Shown here piece by piece: positions 1-13,473 of a stretch of DNA of 64,000 nucleotides (within the stretch, counting starts at the first letter, position 1; each line of letters begins with the position of its first letter). The position numbers were made by a program, and so were the translations under genes. Under the pieces are notes generated by a model. It made no database searches. It had not been told where the DNA came from and saw only the letters and a list, made by a program, of their open reading frames with translations. This DNA is from Leptodontidium sp. MPI-SDFR-AT-0119 (Eukaryota > Ascomycota > Leotiomycetes > Helotiales > Leptodontidiaceae): NCBI GenBank assembly GCA_020726505.1, contig JAHLEZ010000027.1:1-64000 (forward strand), read 5' to 3'.

Positions 1-1941
1 TACCGCTGAGATTTTTAAGAAGCAACTAAAGAGTGAGTGATTGCCACAGTAAGAAGCACAGGAAGTATCACACGGAGACGATTACCTGCCGCCAAGAATG
101 GTCGCAAGTCAAAGACGAAGTAAACCGTGTCCAGCGCCAACTGACAGTTTTGTAGTGTAAACAGACCACGAGATTCTAAGTCTCATTACTTACCGAGATA
201 TCTTCGAGGGGTATTCTTGCACTATCACTGGGCGCAGATCTCTGGTCTGTCCGAGACAATAAGTCTTATCATTCTCTTTGATTGTTTTGAAAGCTCTTAT
301 GGTATTGATAGTAGAGTGAGTCAAGTGGTGCTCTCGTCAATTGAGTGGTGGCATCGTCTATTGAGAAAGCTCTTCGCGAAGAGTCTTGTTATCTAAGGTA
401 ATATTATTAGATTATACGAGGACATCTTTGTTAAGTAGTGCCATCGTTTACCAAGAAAGCTCTTCGCGAAGGGTTTTGTATCCTTCGATATTAACATCGG
501 ATAGGAGGTGGGGTAACGACAACAGTCGAGCCCGAAATAGTAGCGGTAAAAAGCGGTGGTTAAAAGGGAAGTCTTGATGTTGGTGGAGGATCGAGCGTAC
601 ATGATATGTATTAGTAAATAATAAGATAGGAAACATCTTATATTAAAAAGGAAGAGGAGTGGCTGGCCGAACGTACATTATCGCGTGTATACCTACCTTA
701 CTTCTTTACCTCGAAAAGCTGGTCGAAGCTTAAAAGTACTTTCATATGACCAACCACCGCCCGCTAAGAAGCAGATGCTCGAGAACTATTAGATAATTAG
801 ACCACCGCCTGGTTAACAATTGAGCCAGAAATCTGTAGAAGGACCAGTGTTTACTCGATAATCTAATATAATCTAATACTTCTCAGCGGTCCCTGTTCGA
901 ACGGAAGATAGTTGCAGTCAGGGAGAGGGAAAAGCCTCGGCAGACAGTTTCAAAGGCGGATGAGACAGTTAAGCCAGAACTCTGTGGAAGGACCATCCTT
1001 CACTCGGAAATCTAATACTTCTTAGTAGTTCGCGTTCGAACGGAAGCTGATTGTAATTAGGGAGAGGGAGAAACCTCAGCAAACGGTTACGAAGGCGGAC
1101 AAGATAATTGAAGAGAACATAAACATAATCAGATAATAGCAGAAGTATTACCGGAAGATATTTCCAAACTTTATCTTTTACTTTAAGAGTATCAAAGGAG
1201 TAGAAGGATAAGGATAGTTGATTCAACTAGAAGTGGAAGTAAAGCAAGCACGAAATAAGATAAAGGGAAAAAGTAAAGAAGGGACTTATTTATATACAAA
1301 TATACTCTACTATAAGTTAGGCATCCCCTGGTTGACTCTAAAAGCCTCAATAAGTTGACATCATTTTCCCATACCGAAATTTGAATTGTTTGATGCTTTT
1401 AACGTCCATCCCTGAGTAACGGAAAACCCTATGTGCCGGAAAATTTAGCTGGCACACTTGACTTCAAGCATCATAGAACCTATACACACCGCAAGTTCTC
1501 AAGCAACGAAGATCCAATGTCCTTTTTCGTGTCCCCCTGCCTTCCTTCCTCCCATCCTATATCCTACCAGGTATATATATGTGTACCGGAAAGGTCGTCT
1601 AATGCATGTTCTCGGTCTAGTGTCTCTTACTACGTGTAGTCTTGAGGGATGATATTGAAAGTTCATAAGGGCTCAGCCGATCTTTAAAGATCTTGGGGCA
1701 GCTGGCTGGATTCGGGTCAATATGAGTGTTGGGATAGCTGATACATCGCTCTGTAATGTACTTCGATCTGGATGTGCGGCGGGACCTGAAATGAGTAGAT
1801 GCAATGTCTTGCAAGACCTACCCAACTTCACATCCTACCACATATTTCTCCTCGCTCATGGCACCAAAAATCGATCTATGAGCCTCACCATCTCTATACC
1901 GTTGCCCAAGAACCCAATCTATAGGCACGGCTACCTAATCG
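1..1941. repeat. Tandem-duplicated, gene-poor repeat debris
   Basis: No intact gene is visible. Two local tandem duplications stand out. One is a pair of about 145-bp units at about 821-970 and 970-1110; each contains GAGCCAG/AAGCCAG, then TTCGAACGGAAG, then GGGAGAGGGA. Read on the + strand, both copies give a similar charged peptide (starting FERK, containing RERE), so the source was probably coding, perhaps a transposon tail. The other lies at about 316-480, where GTGGTG.TC.TCGTC.ATTGA-type units and AAAGCTCTTCGCGAAG recur. Stops interrupt all frames. From 1250 to 1941 I see nothing recognisable. Confidence 0.45.
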
Positions 1942-2991
1942 TTACTCTAGGACCAGACTCCCACCATTATCAACTTCCTCAAATCTCACATCCCTCAAGC
2001 CCCCCAAGACCTCGTCCAGTGTATTCCCAAATTTCTCCTTCTGCCTCCCAACCGTCTCCTTGATAGCAATCATTTTCCTATTCAAGAACCAACTCACAAT
2101 CTCACCACCCTTTTAACCTCGTCATGCGTCCCAACCCAATAATTCGCGTCCAGAATCCATTGAAGCTTCAAGCCATTATGCGCGCCTTTATTCAGCTGTG
2201 CTCGTGGAAGTTTGATATCTTGTAAACCATGCAGGAAGCGCCAAAATGCGAATCTTCGGTGAAGCACGAGAGAGCGGTTCTACATTGGCAGGTGGGACAC
2301 CATGGGGTGTGTACAGCACTGCTTCAGCTTCCTCATTCTCATTCCCGTCGCAGAAGCAGACAGGAACCGCTGAGTAGTAGTACAATAGATCTTTTCCTGG
2401 GTATGCCACCCTGCTTGTCCCAATCCAGCCTGGAAGTTGTGGTATCCAGGACTCGCGCCAGTTTCCCGTGAAGCGCGACAGATCAGCGACAGAGGTAAAA
2501 TGTGTCTAGGATCGTATGATGGAAGCGGCTTTTGGGGAGGCGATGACTGATATGGAGGCGGGGAGCGAGAGGAGAGTCTCCTGGTGCATATGATTCGTGA
2601 ATTCGTGGGATATGATTATAGCATCGACGTAGCTCTCCTTCTCGTCTTCAGCAGAATCGTCGGACTCTTCAAACGGTTCCGCCGTGTTCGTAGGCCTCGC
2701 GGCTTCTTCGATCTTCTTCGCTACCTCCTCCAGCTCTCCTCGCCCATCTGCACAGCGCTCGGTATCGCATGCCACTCACTGCCTGCTGAAGAACGCCGCT
2801 ACATCGCTTTGTGGCCCCGGAAACCATGGGTCTATCAATATATGGCAGTATGCTCGATTCTTCGGCGCAGGCGAGGAGGGTGGGTACGGGAGGGAGAGGA
2901 GCCAACTCGTGTCAGCATTGAGATGGTGGAGGACCGGTCGGAGACTCGAGGAGTAATTGAGCCTTGGAGGTTGGAAAGCTGTTGTGCTGAT
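1942..2991 (-). pseudogene. Broken MBL-fold metallohydrolase-like gene
   Basis: On the minus strand one protein can be followed through all three frames. The N-terminal part reads HHLNADTSWLLSLP, then LIDPWFPGPQSD, then AIIISHEFTNHMHQETLL, which is the strand-loop expected at the metal site of a fungal metallo-beta-lactamase-fold family. YPGKDLLYYYSAVPV, YTPHGVPP and NYWVGTHDEVKR follow. Four or more lesions break it: an in-frame TGA in the segment after FFSRQ, an in-frame TAG after AASIIRS, a one-base insertion before the HGLQDI segment, and a one-base deletion after DEVKR. No ATG is found where the family would start; ATC sits at the likely position (2989-2991). The two stops can be explained by TGG-to-TGA/TAG changes. 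No substrate is inferred. It is certainly non-functional unless the assembly is wrong at four places. Confidence 0.75.
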
Positions 2992-3049
2992 GGTTTAGTA
3001 GTGGTGGTTATGGTGGAAGAATACTGCCGTGGTCTCGCTGTGGAGTGAA

Positions 3050-3660
3050 GCCGAATCTGGGGAGGCGACCTACCCAGGCCCTTATCCTAACATTATCTTC
3101 ACTCCTCTTCCCATCCGTGCAAGATCGTAAGTTATAATGGCACGTAGCTTTGCTTCAGTCTGGCTGACATACTAATGAAGCAGAGATCATCCATCAACGG
3201 CATCGACGTTGGTACTTCCGCAGAATGAGTCTGGGCGTCCGAGAGTCCATAAACCTCCTCCGAATCGATCTACGCGCCTGGAATATGAGGCCGGATTTTA
3301 CATACAGTAAGTATCATGGTGAAACTGTCAGAACTTTGAGATCCACCTCCGGGCGGCAAAAGACAAAGATGAATTTTATTGCAGCATCGAGAGAGTTTCC
3401 ACACCAAGAGCCGTCCAAAATGGCACCGTCACCCAGTTCCGATCCAGCTCATCTTGATCGATCACTATCTGAAGGTAAGGCTACGTAGTATCACACAATA
3501 TTACTTCTTTCGATGTGTCTGACAATCCTTGGCAGTTTCTACTCATAACCTCGACCAAGGAGCTGGGTGCCCTTCGCCGATACCCAGATCTGGAACGATC
3601 AACAGACCAGATTGAAGTATTGGATGGGAGTCAGCATAATGGACTTGCTTTGTAGCCATG
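3050..3660 (+). pseudogene. Unidentified gene remnant with fungal-type introns
   Basis: Three coding-like blocks are separated by what look like introns: a GTAAGT..CTAAT..GCAG segment at about 3128-3182, a GTAAGTATC..ATTGCAG segment at about 3307-3382, and GTAAGG..TTGGCAG at about 3475-3535. No single frame joins all blocks convincingly and no in-frame ATG precedes the first block. The third block contains RRYPDLERSTDQI in one frame and GAGCPSPIPRSGT in another. I do not recognise a family. It may be a decayed gene or 5' untranslated exons of the gene starting at 3952. Confidence 0.25.
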
Positions 3661-3951
3661 CAGAGCAAAATCTCTCAGCCATGCGATATCTGCCTTGCCA
3701 GTTTCAATCATGCAGAATTGCGGCACAGCAATTGTGCCCTCCTATCAGCCTCGAAGGGGCTATCCAACCAACAACAATGAGCCCGTAGTGTGTTGGTGTG
3801 GTAGGCGAAGCGCTTGCTGACGCGGCATGTGCTGACCTTCTGTAGCCTTACTTCTCTGAGCCCGAATCTCTTCCTCCTTTCAATCTCATACTGCCTCCAA
3901 GAACTTGATATTCAACCAATCTTGGAGCATTCTCTTCGACAACATACCCAA

Positions 3952-6900
3952 ATGGCCGATTTTGGCGTGACCGTCGGTGGTTTGCAGATACTTGGGCAGC
4001 TGGTGAGCTGCATTAATGGGCTACGGAACCTCTACAGATCCATGAAAAATGTGCCCGAGGACTTGCAGTCTATACTCAAGGAGATAGAAACGATCGAACT
4101 AATACTATCTCAAGTATGCTGCTTTGATCAAAGTTGTGCCTCTCCTGAAGTATGCAGCTCCCTCCAAGCGAGCCTCGAGAACTGTCAAGCAGCCGCATCT
4201 GCATTAGAAAAGCTTGCAGCAAGAGCTTTACTACCTCTGAACAAGCGAAGCAAGTTACGACCGAAGCATTTACTCCAGGCTGTCTTCAAAAAAGAAGAGA
4301 TCAAAGAATTGAAGGAAAAACTGGAGTCAGCGAAAACCAATCTTGTATTGGCAGCTTCTTGTTATCAGATGTATATTTCCGCTCGTTTTTAACTCACCTC
4401 TGTGCTAGATCTGGCTCTAACTATTCATAGCACGCTGTCCCACAAAATACTTACCATGACCAAGCAAACACATGGAATGGTTTCGTCTTCTACATCTATA
4501 GCACCCCTGGACGAGCCCGAATATCCACTGGTCAAGTCGAGGAGGAAGTTAGCTTTGAACAACGAGACCCAACTCTATCATGCAAGACTGTGTGCTGTCG
4601 AGAGGTGTTGCTGTGCCTGCCACGATTCCACAAACGTTCAAGCCCGATCTTGGATGAGACTTGAGTTCTCATCTTGGAACAGATGCAACAAAGCATCTTG
4701 CAGGAACTCCAAAAAAGCAAACCTATGGTTCAGTTTGACTCAAATAGGGATTCCATTGGCAGGAAGCCTCAGTTTGAATTTCGTCCTTGGCTCGCAACAG
4801 TTGCACACAACTCTTTCCTTTCGCTCTGACCTCGATTTCCCACGCGTTGTTCGCCGTACATCTCCGGGCTTCAAATTGCTTCATGACGCACAGCATATCA
4901 ATGGAAAAGGTTGGCCTGAAGTAAAAAGGGATCTCATCGAGCTTTTTGATTCAGGGAAGGCTTCGCCAAAAGATGTCGATCCTGATGGGAATACTTGGCT
5001 AGACGTATGTTTTTGTGTTAACTTGATTCGAGAAGTTGCTTACCCAGTGATAGAAGCTATTATACGCTCCATGGTGTATCAGCAAAAGAGACATCCAATT
5101 CTCAATGCTCGATATGCTAGTTGAATTGGGGACTCAGATCAATACAAAGAGGTCAGTATGTTCGGCCATATTTGAATCAGTGTGAATTGTATTTGACACG
5201 AACTCAGTTTACTTTATCGTTCCGTCAATTGGATTGGAGAGGGACCACATATGATATTACTTGAAGAACTTATACGGTCTGGATTTGATGTTTCCGAGAT
5301 TGAAGCGCCTTCTTTCGCTATGTGGCCCCTTCCGTGCTCACCAGATTGGTTTGCATTAGACATAACGCCGGATCCATTTTTCGTTGATTGGATCTCGAAG
5401 AACTTGGAAAACTGTCCAGGTGAGACTCCTGCTCAGTCTTTTCGAGAATTATCTAATATTTCTCTAGGATTCGCTGGAATGAACCCCCTCTTAGAAGCAA
5501 TTCTCACTGGATCAAGCGAGAAGGTGAAACGACTCGCCACGAAGGAACTCCTCGTTAAGGATCAAGACAATCTTCTTGGGCAGTCTGCACTGCATCTCGC
5601 CGTCTTTCGTCCGCAGCACCTGGAGATACTGTTGGAAGCTGGAGCAGATGTCAACAGCAGAGATCGGCATGGTACTACACCATTCATGTACGCAGTTGCA
5701 ATGGGTAATTCTCCTGTAGCGATACGTTTACTGGATATGGGAGCAGATCTGTACCTAAAGGATCATCATCTAAAAGGTAACTTCCTAGTATATGCTAGAG
5801 AAAGACGCCACTGGACTACAGTTGTCGACATTCTACATCACATTCACGAGGAATCTGAGATCCCGAAACATGCCAGCCGGTATTGGTCGACACTAGCCGC
5901 CATACTCTTGGTCAACGATGGCCCTACATGTTATAAAGACGTGGGCCATTTTCAAGCACTTCTTGACATCGGTGCAGATGCCAATATTGTATATCAGACT
6001 GGGGACTGCGATCTCTCGACAAGGACGCTTGCCCATGATATCTGGGACAAAGCTTTCCTTGAAGCTCTTATTTCCCATGGATTTAGGTCCTTCAACCATC
6101 AAGATGGAGACGGCGCACACGCTCTTATCTCATTATCTAGAAAGTCTCAAGACCCCGGCATCATGAAACTACTCCTTCAAGGTGGGAGTCTCGTTAACCA
6201 CCAGGACAAGGACGGACACACATCTCTGCATGTGGTTACTCAACAGCTTCATTCGGGTCTCTACCTCCATGGAAGCGAGCAAAGTGATATTGACTGGGAA
6301 TGTAACAAGCGGGCTGATGTTCTCCACTCCATCCGCGTTCTTCTCAACAATGAAGCAGATCCATTCTTGGGAGATAAATGTGACTGTGCTTGCTCGGGAG
6401 GAGAATCCGGGTGCACTCCGTCTCATCTCGCGCTTCGAGGAACTTTTCGTGCGTACCACAATGACCGAGAAGATATCTGGATTCTTGAATACGTCGATAT
6501 CGTGAGAGAAGTCAAAGGACATAAGGCGGCGGAGCAATGCCTGCTGGATGTGCTACGGCTGGTCAAGTTTCATGAATTGGAGTTGACGCACACTTGCCAT
6601 CGGCACCATGACTATAATTTCTTGGACGAAAGGCACATCGAGGAGGACGAGATTAAAGAAATACATGACGAGGAAAAGGAGTTGATAGACGAACTGGAGA
6701 AAGAGATGCAAGCGATTGAGAGGACGCCTCCTATCGATTTTGATCCAGAACTGCTCGGTGCAATCTTCCAACATTCCTTGACAATGAAAAAGAATTACAC
6801 CCCTCTGGATATCTCAGTAAGTACATCAAAGCTCCATGGAATGGAATTGATGGAAGAAGAATTAATTGTTATAAACTAGGTTAGCATCAGTCATCATTAT

Positions 6901-7158
6901 GAGATTGATTCCTGGCATGACGAATTCGTGTGGCAAAGACCTAAAGCGCCCCCGTTAGATCGTGCTATCAAAGCAAGAGAGAGCGAGACGGTTGATACTG
7001 TCACATACGCCGCTTGGGTTGAGCATGAGCATTTGAAGCATCAGAAGGAGGGGATCGCCGATACTAAGTGGTACGACAAACGGATCGGCTGGATTGCTAC
7101 TCTTCGGGGGATGAATAAGACGGTAAATGAGGAGAGCAAACTAGTTAATGTCAAATAG
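3952..7158 (+). CDS. STAND-type Fungal_N domain fused to ankyrin repeats
   Basis: Exons inferred at 3952-4370, 4431-5004, 5054-5151, 5208-6816 and 6880-7158 keep frame and give about 992 residues; 5420-5467 is a possible sixth, in-frame 48-nt intron (GTGAGA..CTAAT..CTAG). Residues 1-140 (MADFGVTVGGLQILGQL, then a helical region rich in Leu and Glu) match the Fungal_N/SesA type of N-terminal domain found on fungal NACHT/NLR proteins. No P-loop or NACHT is seen. Residues about 455-700 hold ankyrin units (GQSALHLAVF, ADVNSRDRHGTTPF, DKDGHTSLHVV). An acidic coiled coil lies at about 835-870 (EEDEIKEIHDEEKELIDELE). The architecture suggests an intracellular recognition or scaffold protein; target unknown. 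It is uninterrupted, unlike most neighbours. The start is the ATG that begins the conserved domain; an in-frame upstream extension looks like leader. Confidence 0.8.
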
Positions 7159-7607
7159 AGGTGAAGATTCCAATGTCGTCGAGGACAATTCGATTCTTCG
7201 GTGTGTCGCAAAGATTCGACGTAGACGGGCAGCGACGGCGTATAGAGAAGCAGACGAAGATGAAAGTGGACGTAAATATCAATTGGCTTCAGAGACCTCC
7301 CATGAATACAATAATCTTGGAGCCCCATAGTTTTGAAGTATGAAATCGAAGTGAAAGCTTTCACTCATGCCAATATTCCGTGGTTGCCAAACCTTCGATT
7401 GGTAGTGGCTGAGGTTTCTTGGCACAACACGGGAACTTCCTCGACCAATTGTCAACAACGTAGCGCTCAGCTGAGAGGATGCATTAAGTTTTGATCTTTC
7501 AGCCTAGAATTGCCAAGAATGCTGCCAAGTTTCGGAGGTTCTGCTTATTGCCCTTTTTATCTGCTGGATTCTCGCTCGCAGAGAATATATTTCTGGAGTC
7601 CGACAAG

Positions 7608-8254
7608 ATGCAGCTACAGAAACGGACGGAGCTTCAACCCTCGAGACTGTCGGCGGCGAGGTTGAGGCGAGCGACAGCTTGTACGGAGTTCGAGAAGAGG
7701 AGGCAGAAGGTGTGTCTCACTATCTCCTAAAAGTGGAATTCTGAGACCATATTCTGATTGGCAAGGAAGTGTAACCAACAGCAACCATGCCAGCGTTGCT
7801 CGCGCAAGATATCCTCCGCCTGAATGCATCTATCACATCTAGCTCAATAAAGCGTAAATAATACCCTGTTTATCACTCTTTGCTTGCATGACGCTAATGA
7901 TCTAAAGGGACGGCGACAATGCATCGGGAACCAGCAAATCTAGTGTTAATGGAACAACCTCAAATGGAGTTACAAGCTTAACTTCTTCCAAAACGGGGAC
8001 ACCCAGCAGGGTCAATGACCACATGGAGGATCTCACCCAGAATTCAAGTGCTGTGAATTTCCTGTCCGGAACGAATCAAGATGATTCAAATGGCCGTGGA
8101 TTGAACGTCGATCCTGCGGAGACTGAAAATGGGGTGGATGAAAATTGGCTCAAGACTCCTCTAAGCACGATGATTGAACGAATGTCTGAAGTCGTTTCGG
8201 GGAATACCCAAATCGAGCAACCATCTCAAGAACCAGCCAATGACTCTAAAGTCT
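7608..8254 (+). pseudogene. Decayed Zn(II)2Cys6 transcription factor N-terminus
   Basis: An ATG at 7608 opens a basic leader followed by ATACTEFEKRRQK. A GT-AG intron fits 7710-7769, and the next exon gives CNQQQPCQRCSRK. This is the Zn2Cys6 pattern CxxC-x6-C-x-CxxC, but the second Cys of the first pair is Phe. One extra base after CSRK shifts the frame; the skipped frame gives PPPECIYHI, which supplies the expected last Cys. Downstream to about 8254 is a Ser/Thr/Asn-rich stretch (containing TSKSSVNGTTSNGVTSLTSS) in another frame, typical of linkers in these regulators. No C-terminal regulatory domain follows because sequence from an unrelated minus-strand gene begins there. Loss of one zinc ligand plus frameshifts argues strongly for a pseudogene. 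Confidence 0.6.
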
Positions 8255-8474
8255 ATTTTATCGCTTCTAGTTTCGTCTCATCAAGCTTCGATACCCTAGC
8301 TTCCGCATTACGAAGGATTTCGATAACGAGTGGCAGTCGTGCAGCCACCTGGCGAAATTCTTCAGGCTGGCCTTTGGCGTCTCCAGCTGCATCATATATC
8401 TTTTCAGCTGCGTCGATGATTGACATCAAGCTCCCAATAAGACCAATGACAAGGACAGCTTCGGCACCGGACAT
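8253..8474 (-). pseudogene. Truncated SesA-type NLR N-terminal domain
   Basis: The minus-strand reading frame begins MSGAEAVLVIGLIGSLMSI, continues with DAAEKIYDAAGDAKGQPEEF and VAARLPLVIEILRNAEARV, and stops after 73 residues. This is the start of a SesA domain, which normally continues for roughly another 50-60 residues and is usually followed by a NACHT or NB-ARC nucleotide-binding domain. SesA domains sit at the N-terminus of fungal STAND receptors and some partner proteins in heterokaryon incompatibility. The truncation point coincides with the end of the plus-strand Zn2Cys6 remnant, so a rearrangement joined the two broken genes. A short stand-alone decoy peptide cannot be excluded. Confidence 0.6.
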
Positions 8475-8579
8475 AGTAGGCAGTTGGTGACGATCTAAAA
8501 ACCGGTATGAAGCGCTGAACTGCTTCGTCTGATACTAGCAGGACGAGGGAGTGGCCCTTGAAATACTATGGATTTTAAA

Positions 8580-11500
8580 GGCTATTATCGCCTGTACTTG
8601 CAATTTTTGGACTTTTTTTTTTTTTAAATAAGAAGATTTTAAGTAAGTAAATTAAGGGCGGATATTCTTATTAAGGCTCTTTAATAACGCAAATAATAAA
8701 ATTATTAAGTATTTTAAAGTTAATAAATTAAAGCCTTTAATGTATATTACTTATAATAAATTCTTAGATTATATTTTAAAAACTTACAAGAGTAAGTAAA
8801 TTATTAATACTCTGTAATAAGATAAGAACTTTACTTACTCTTATACATAAGATATTCAAGAGCTAATTAAGGAATATATTTAATAATCCCTTATTACGAA
8901 GGTAATAAAAAGAGATTAGTAATAATTCCCTTTCTTAATAAAGCGTTTCTTAGTATTAAAAAGGAAAAACTCAAGAAACTCGTGATAAAAATAACCCCCT
9001 TAGAAATTAATCTTATTTACTTTAAATTAAATAAATTATTAAGTGAAAAAGTACATATTACTAAATTTAAACCAGGATCCTAAGCCTTTTCGTAGTATAT
9101 TTAATAAGGGCAAATAATGTCTAAGTATTCTTAGTAAGATAGTCGTAATAAAGTAATAAACCTAAGAGGAACCGTAGGAATTAATACAATTAAATATAAA
9201 AAAAACTTAATATAACTTTTGTAATAATTAGTATAGGGCTTCCTTGTACGAATATAAAGATTACTACTTACTTTTTAATTATTTTATTAACAGTAGAATT
9301 TATTATATTAATATTAAAGGGAAGTATTACATTAGGTCGTATACCTTAAATGCTTCGACTTTTTAAAGAAGGTAAAAATAAACTTAGCTTATGAAAATTT
9401 AATCAAAAGTTGCTAAAGTGAAATATAATAATAATTTAAAAGACTAAGAAGGGAATTTATTTACGACATTAAGAAGTGTTCAAAGGAAGAATAATTATCT
9501 AATCTAGGACTTTTCTTAAGTAATCCGGTGCTTGCAATTAATAGGCATAAGTAAGTGAGCCTTGAGGATAGCTTAACCGTGTTTATTAGTATTACGTTTA
9601 AACCCAAGAAAAAACCAATAAGAGTTATAAAAAATAAAATTAAAAAAATAAAAAAACCCGAGGTTTACACGGGAAAAGGATTACGAACTTATTGCGACCA
9701 GAGCTAGTCCATAATTTGAGAGATTCGAAGAAGTTGAGAATAAAAATTTAAGTAATATGACGAGAGGAAGGGCAAAAGCAGTGGTTCAAATGCTTAGAAT
9801 ATTAAAGTACAGAACCCAAAGGATTTTGCGAGAGGTTATATATACATAAGAATAGGGGGGGTAGCGGCCTGAGGTAGCTAATCACGTGACGACCAAACGT
9901 TCCGGTCGTCACAAGTAATACTTAACTTGAATTAAAAATCTGAATCACTAAAGAACCTTTAACTTTATTCTTTAAAAAAGCTAATAACGCCTTAAAAAGA
10001 AAGAAATTAATTAATTAGTATATCTTAAATTTAGCACAAGAATAGTTTTTGTGTTTTTTCGTAATTATACGATAATAAGTTGCGTTAAACTACTTCATTG
10101 GCTTATTATAGCTTCCTTATCTTATAATATTAACTTGTTTCTTATTAAACTACGGCTTTTTTTAGAATTAGTTATATAACCTAAGAAGTTATATTCGAAG
10201 CACAACTTCTTTTCGCGCTACTTACTTATAACTTCTTTAATTAATTCCCTTTAGTAAGGCTTTGCCTTACTCTTACGAAAAGTTGTGTTAAGTTTCATAG
10301 GATTTAATTATTAATTTTCTTTTAATCTCTTATATTATTATTAGTTATAATCTAAGTAACTACACTTTTAGTTTATTTAAGATCAAATAAGTAGGTTTTC
10401 GTAGTTTTTATTATATCGATATCTTCAAATATTCAACGGATTTCTCGCTTAAACCCGTTTTATCCTTAAAACATTAATTAAGCAGTTAATATAACTTTCT
10501 AAGTATCCTCGTAATCGAAGTAATCTTAAAGAAAAGGTTTAATCTAAGTTATTACCTCGCCTTAGAAATACAAGGTGATTTAAATATAATAACTTTCCGC
10601 GATAAGAAACTTATTAATATTAAAATACTAATAAAATTCGACTTCAAAAAGTTAAAATTCTAACTCTTGGTAATTACTAAAGAAAGTATTACGAAGCTTA
10701 ATTTAAAGAGACTTTTTAAGCTTTATTAGCTAAACTTTAAGAGGGTTAATTATCTTTACATTATTATAATAAGACTTTGTAAGTACGGAGGATAATAGGG
10801 TATTAACGGTACTAGCCTTAGGACTAGTAATAAGTACGGGTCTTCTAAATCCAAATATAATATACGCAAATTAGTACTTCTAATAAAAGGGTCCTTAAAC
10901 TGTAATAATCTTATATTTGCTTAGTAAACATAAAAAGACAAATTAATCTCTAATAATTAAGAAGTAAGTGTGTTACGTACGTAAGGAAGATAATTATTAA
11001 GTATACGTAAAAATACTAATTAAAGTTAAATACGAAGCTCTTATTCAATAGCGAACGTATTAATCTTATATAAAACCCTTCGCACTTATTAAATCCCCTA
11101 AATCTTAAGATCTTAATAATCTACGAATCTAAGGATTTTCTAAATCCTTAAATCTATCACGTAACCTATAATTATATAATCCGGGGCTTAGCTTGCCCCC
11201 TAATCGTTTACTAATTATAACAATGTTAGAGTATAAGTAGGTTCCGGGAGCTCGGTAGTTCTTAAGAGCCATTAGGCTCTTAGAATACTTTCTCCTGGGA
11301 CCATGTGGTCGCCTAGGAGCGTTCGTAACACCTAGTCGGATGTACGTTACTAGCGATGTTAAAGAGCGAAATCGAGACGTTTTATTTTACTTCTTTCTAA
11401 GAAATAAAAGGACGAGAATAAACTATATAACGTCGATAACCTGTTTTTCGTAGTTCTTATTGAATCGTTCAAACGGAGGTCTTAATTCTTAGAACTCGCT

Positions 11501-12030
11501 TAGCTTGTTTAAATGTAGCTTTATAAGTATTTTAATTTTAAGTGATATATCCAATAATCTATTGAATAGCTTTAGTATTCAAAGGTCTCCTCTTATAACC
11601 CTTCCTTTTTCGCGTTCTCCGGCTCGATTTATCCTTATAAATCTTTTATATAATAATTTTAAGAACTTTTAACTTTACGTAGATTTAAGACCAGGATTTT
11701 CCGTTTACCTGCGCTTATCATACTCTTGCTCGTTTCAACATGCGTTATAAATCTCTAAACTCGTGTACCGGAGAAGACGATAAAATAATTATTTTTATAT
11801 TAAATTTGAGACGATTTAAACGTGTAGTTAAGTTGTAAGAAGGGTTAGAAGAAAAAGAGTCGGAAATTAAAGAGGAGTAGTAATCTCGCTTAAGGGGCCC
11901 ACGAGCAATGACCTTAACTCTTACTTTAGAATTGTTCAATTTACTATACAGTCTATTAGATAGTATAGCGATAAGATTGAGGCCCAGGTACAGTATCCTA
12001 TTCTGACTCCCAGGAATGACTCCACAGAAA
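8580..12030. repeat. AT-rich RIP-type tract with transposon debris
   Basis: About 3.4 kb of strongly AT-biased DNA with no sustained reading frame. Islands of higher GC hold structure: an inverted repeat GTGACGACC/GGTCGTCAC at 9886-9912, and a 107-bp segment at 11224-11330 that begins TGTTA and ends TAACA like a short solo LTR, although no clear target duplication was found. A leader-like stretch at about 9655-9720 (TTATTGCGACCAGAGCTAG) resembles the region just inside fungal copia LTRs, from memory only. Most of the tract is best explained as RIP-mutated retroelement. Confidence 0.6.
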
Positions 12031-12586
12031 ATCACACAGTGTTCTTTTCCTTAGGCAGGTTCGCTAGACGACGTTGTTGCGAGGGAGGCAGACATGACAA
12101 TCCCGTTCCCGAGAGCGCCATCACCGAGAACTCGTTTCCCGACCTATTGGGAATCAACGTCGGGCAATAGCCGCGGCCGCGTCACACCGCTGCACCATGG
12201 AATCGGCAAGCAGGCATTTGAATCCGTAACATGATTGGTGACTGTCGCTTCTCATGGGACTCAGAGGATTGTGTTTGTCCAATGCTTCACTCCCAGTGGC
12301 TGCACAGGTTCCCGAAGATCGCTGCACAGATTCGCCCGTCCAGAAGAAGACCCCTAGTATTGACGCCGATGCATGATAGCAAGAAGCGCTGAAGTTTCAA
12401 CTCTCAGCACGCCAATCTGAACAATTCTGTACCCTGCTTGAAGGGTTACCTTCTCGAACAAACGGTTCAGATCTGAAACCTGTGTACCAGTAGCTTACTT
12501 CCTCTATCTGACTTAGTTAAGGGTTTATAGCGTGAGGCATTTGCAAAGCACCTCCAATATATCAAAGAAGTCGTCTCATTCTCGCC
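12031..12586. other. Intergenic, likely promoter region of the isomerase
   Basis: GC content rises abruptly from the AT-rich tract. No gene or repeat is recognised. A NotI-like GCGGCCGC lies at about 12173. The stretch directly precedes the isomerase ATG. Confidence 0.4.

Positions 12587-13473
<887 letters not shown>

Noticed and set aside
2584..3048. 154-codon plus-strand frame
   Set aside because: It is antisense to the MBL-fold pseudogene, whose conserved motifs are clear on the minus strand.
11745..12035. 96-codon minus-strand frame at the AT-rich edge
   Set aside because: Asn/Ile/Leu/Ser-biased composition typical of AT-rich noise; no motif.
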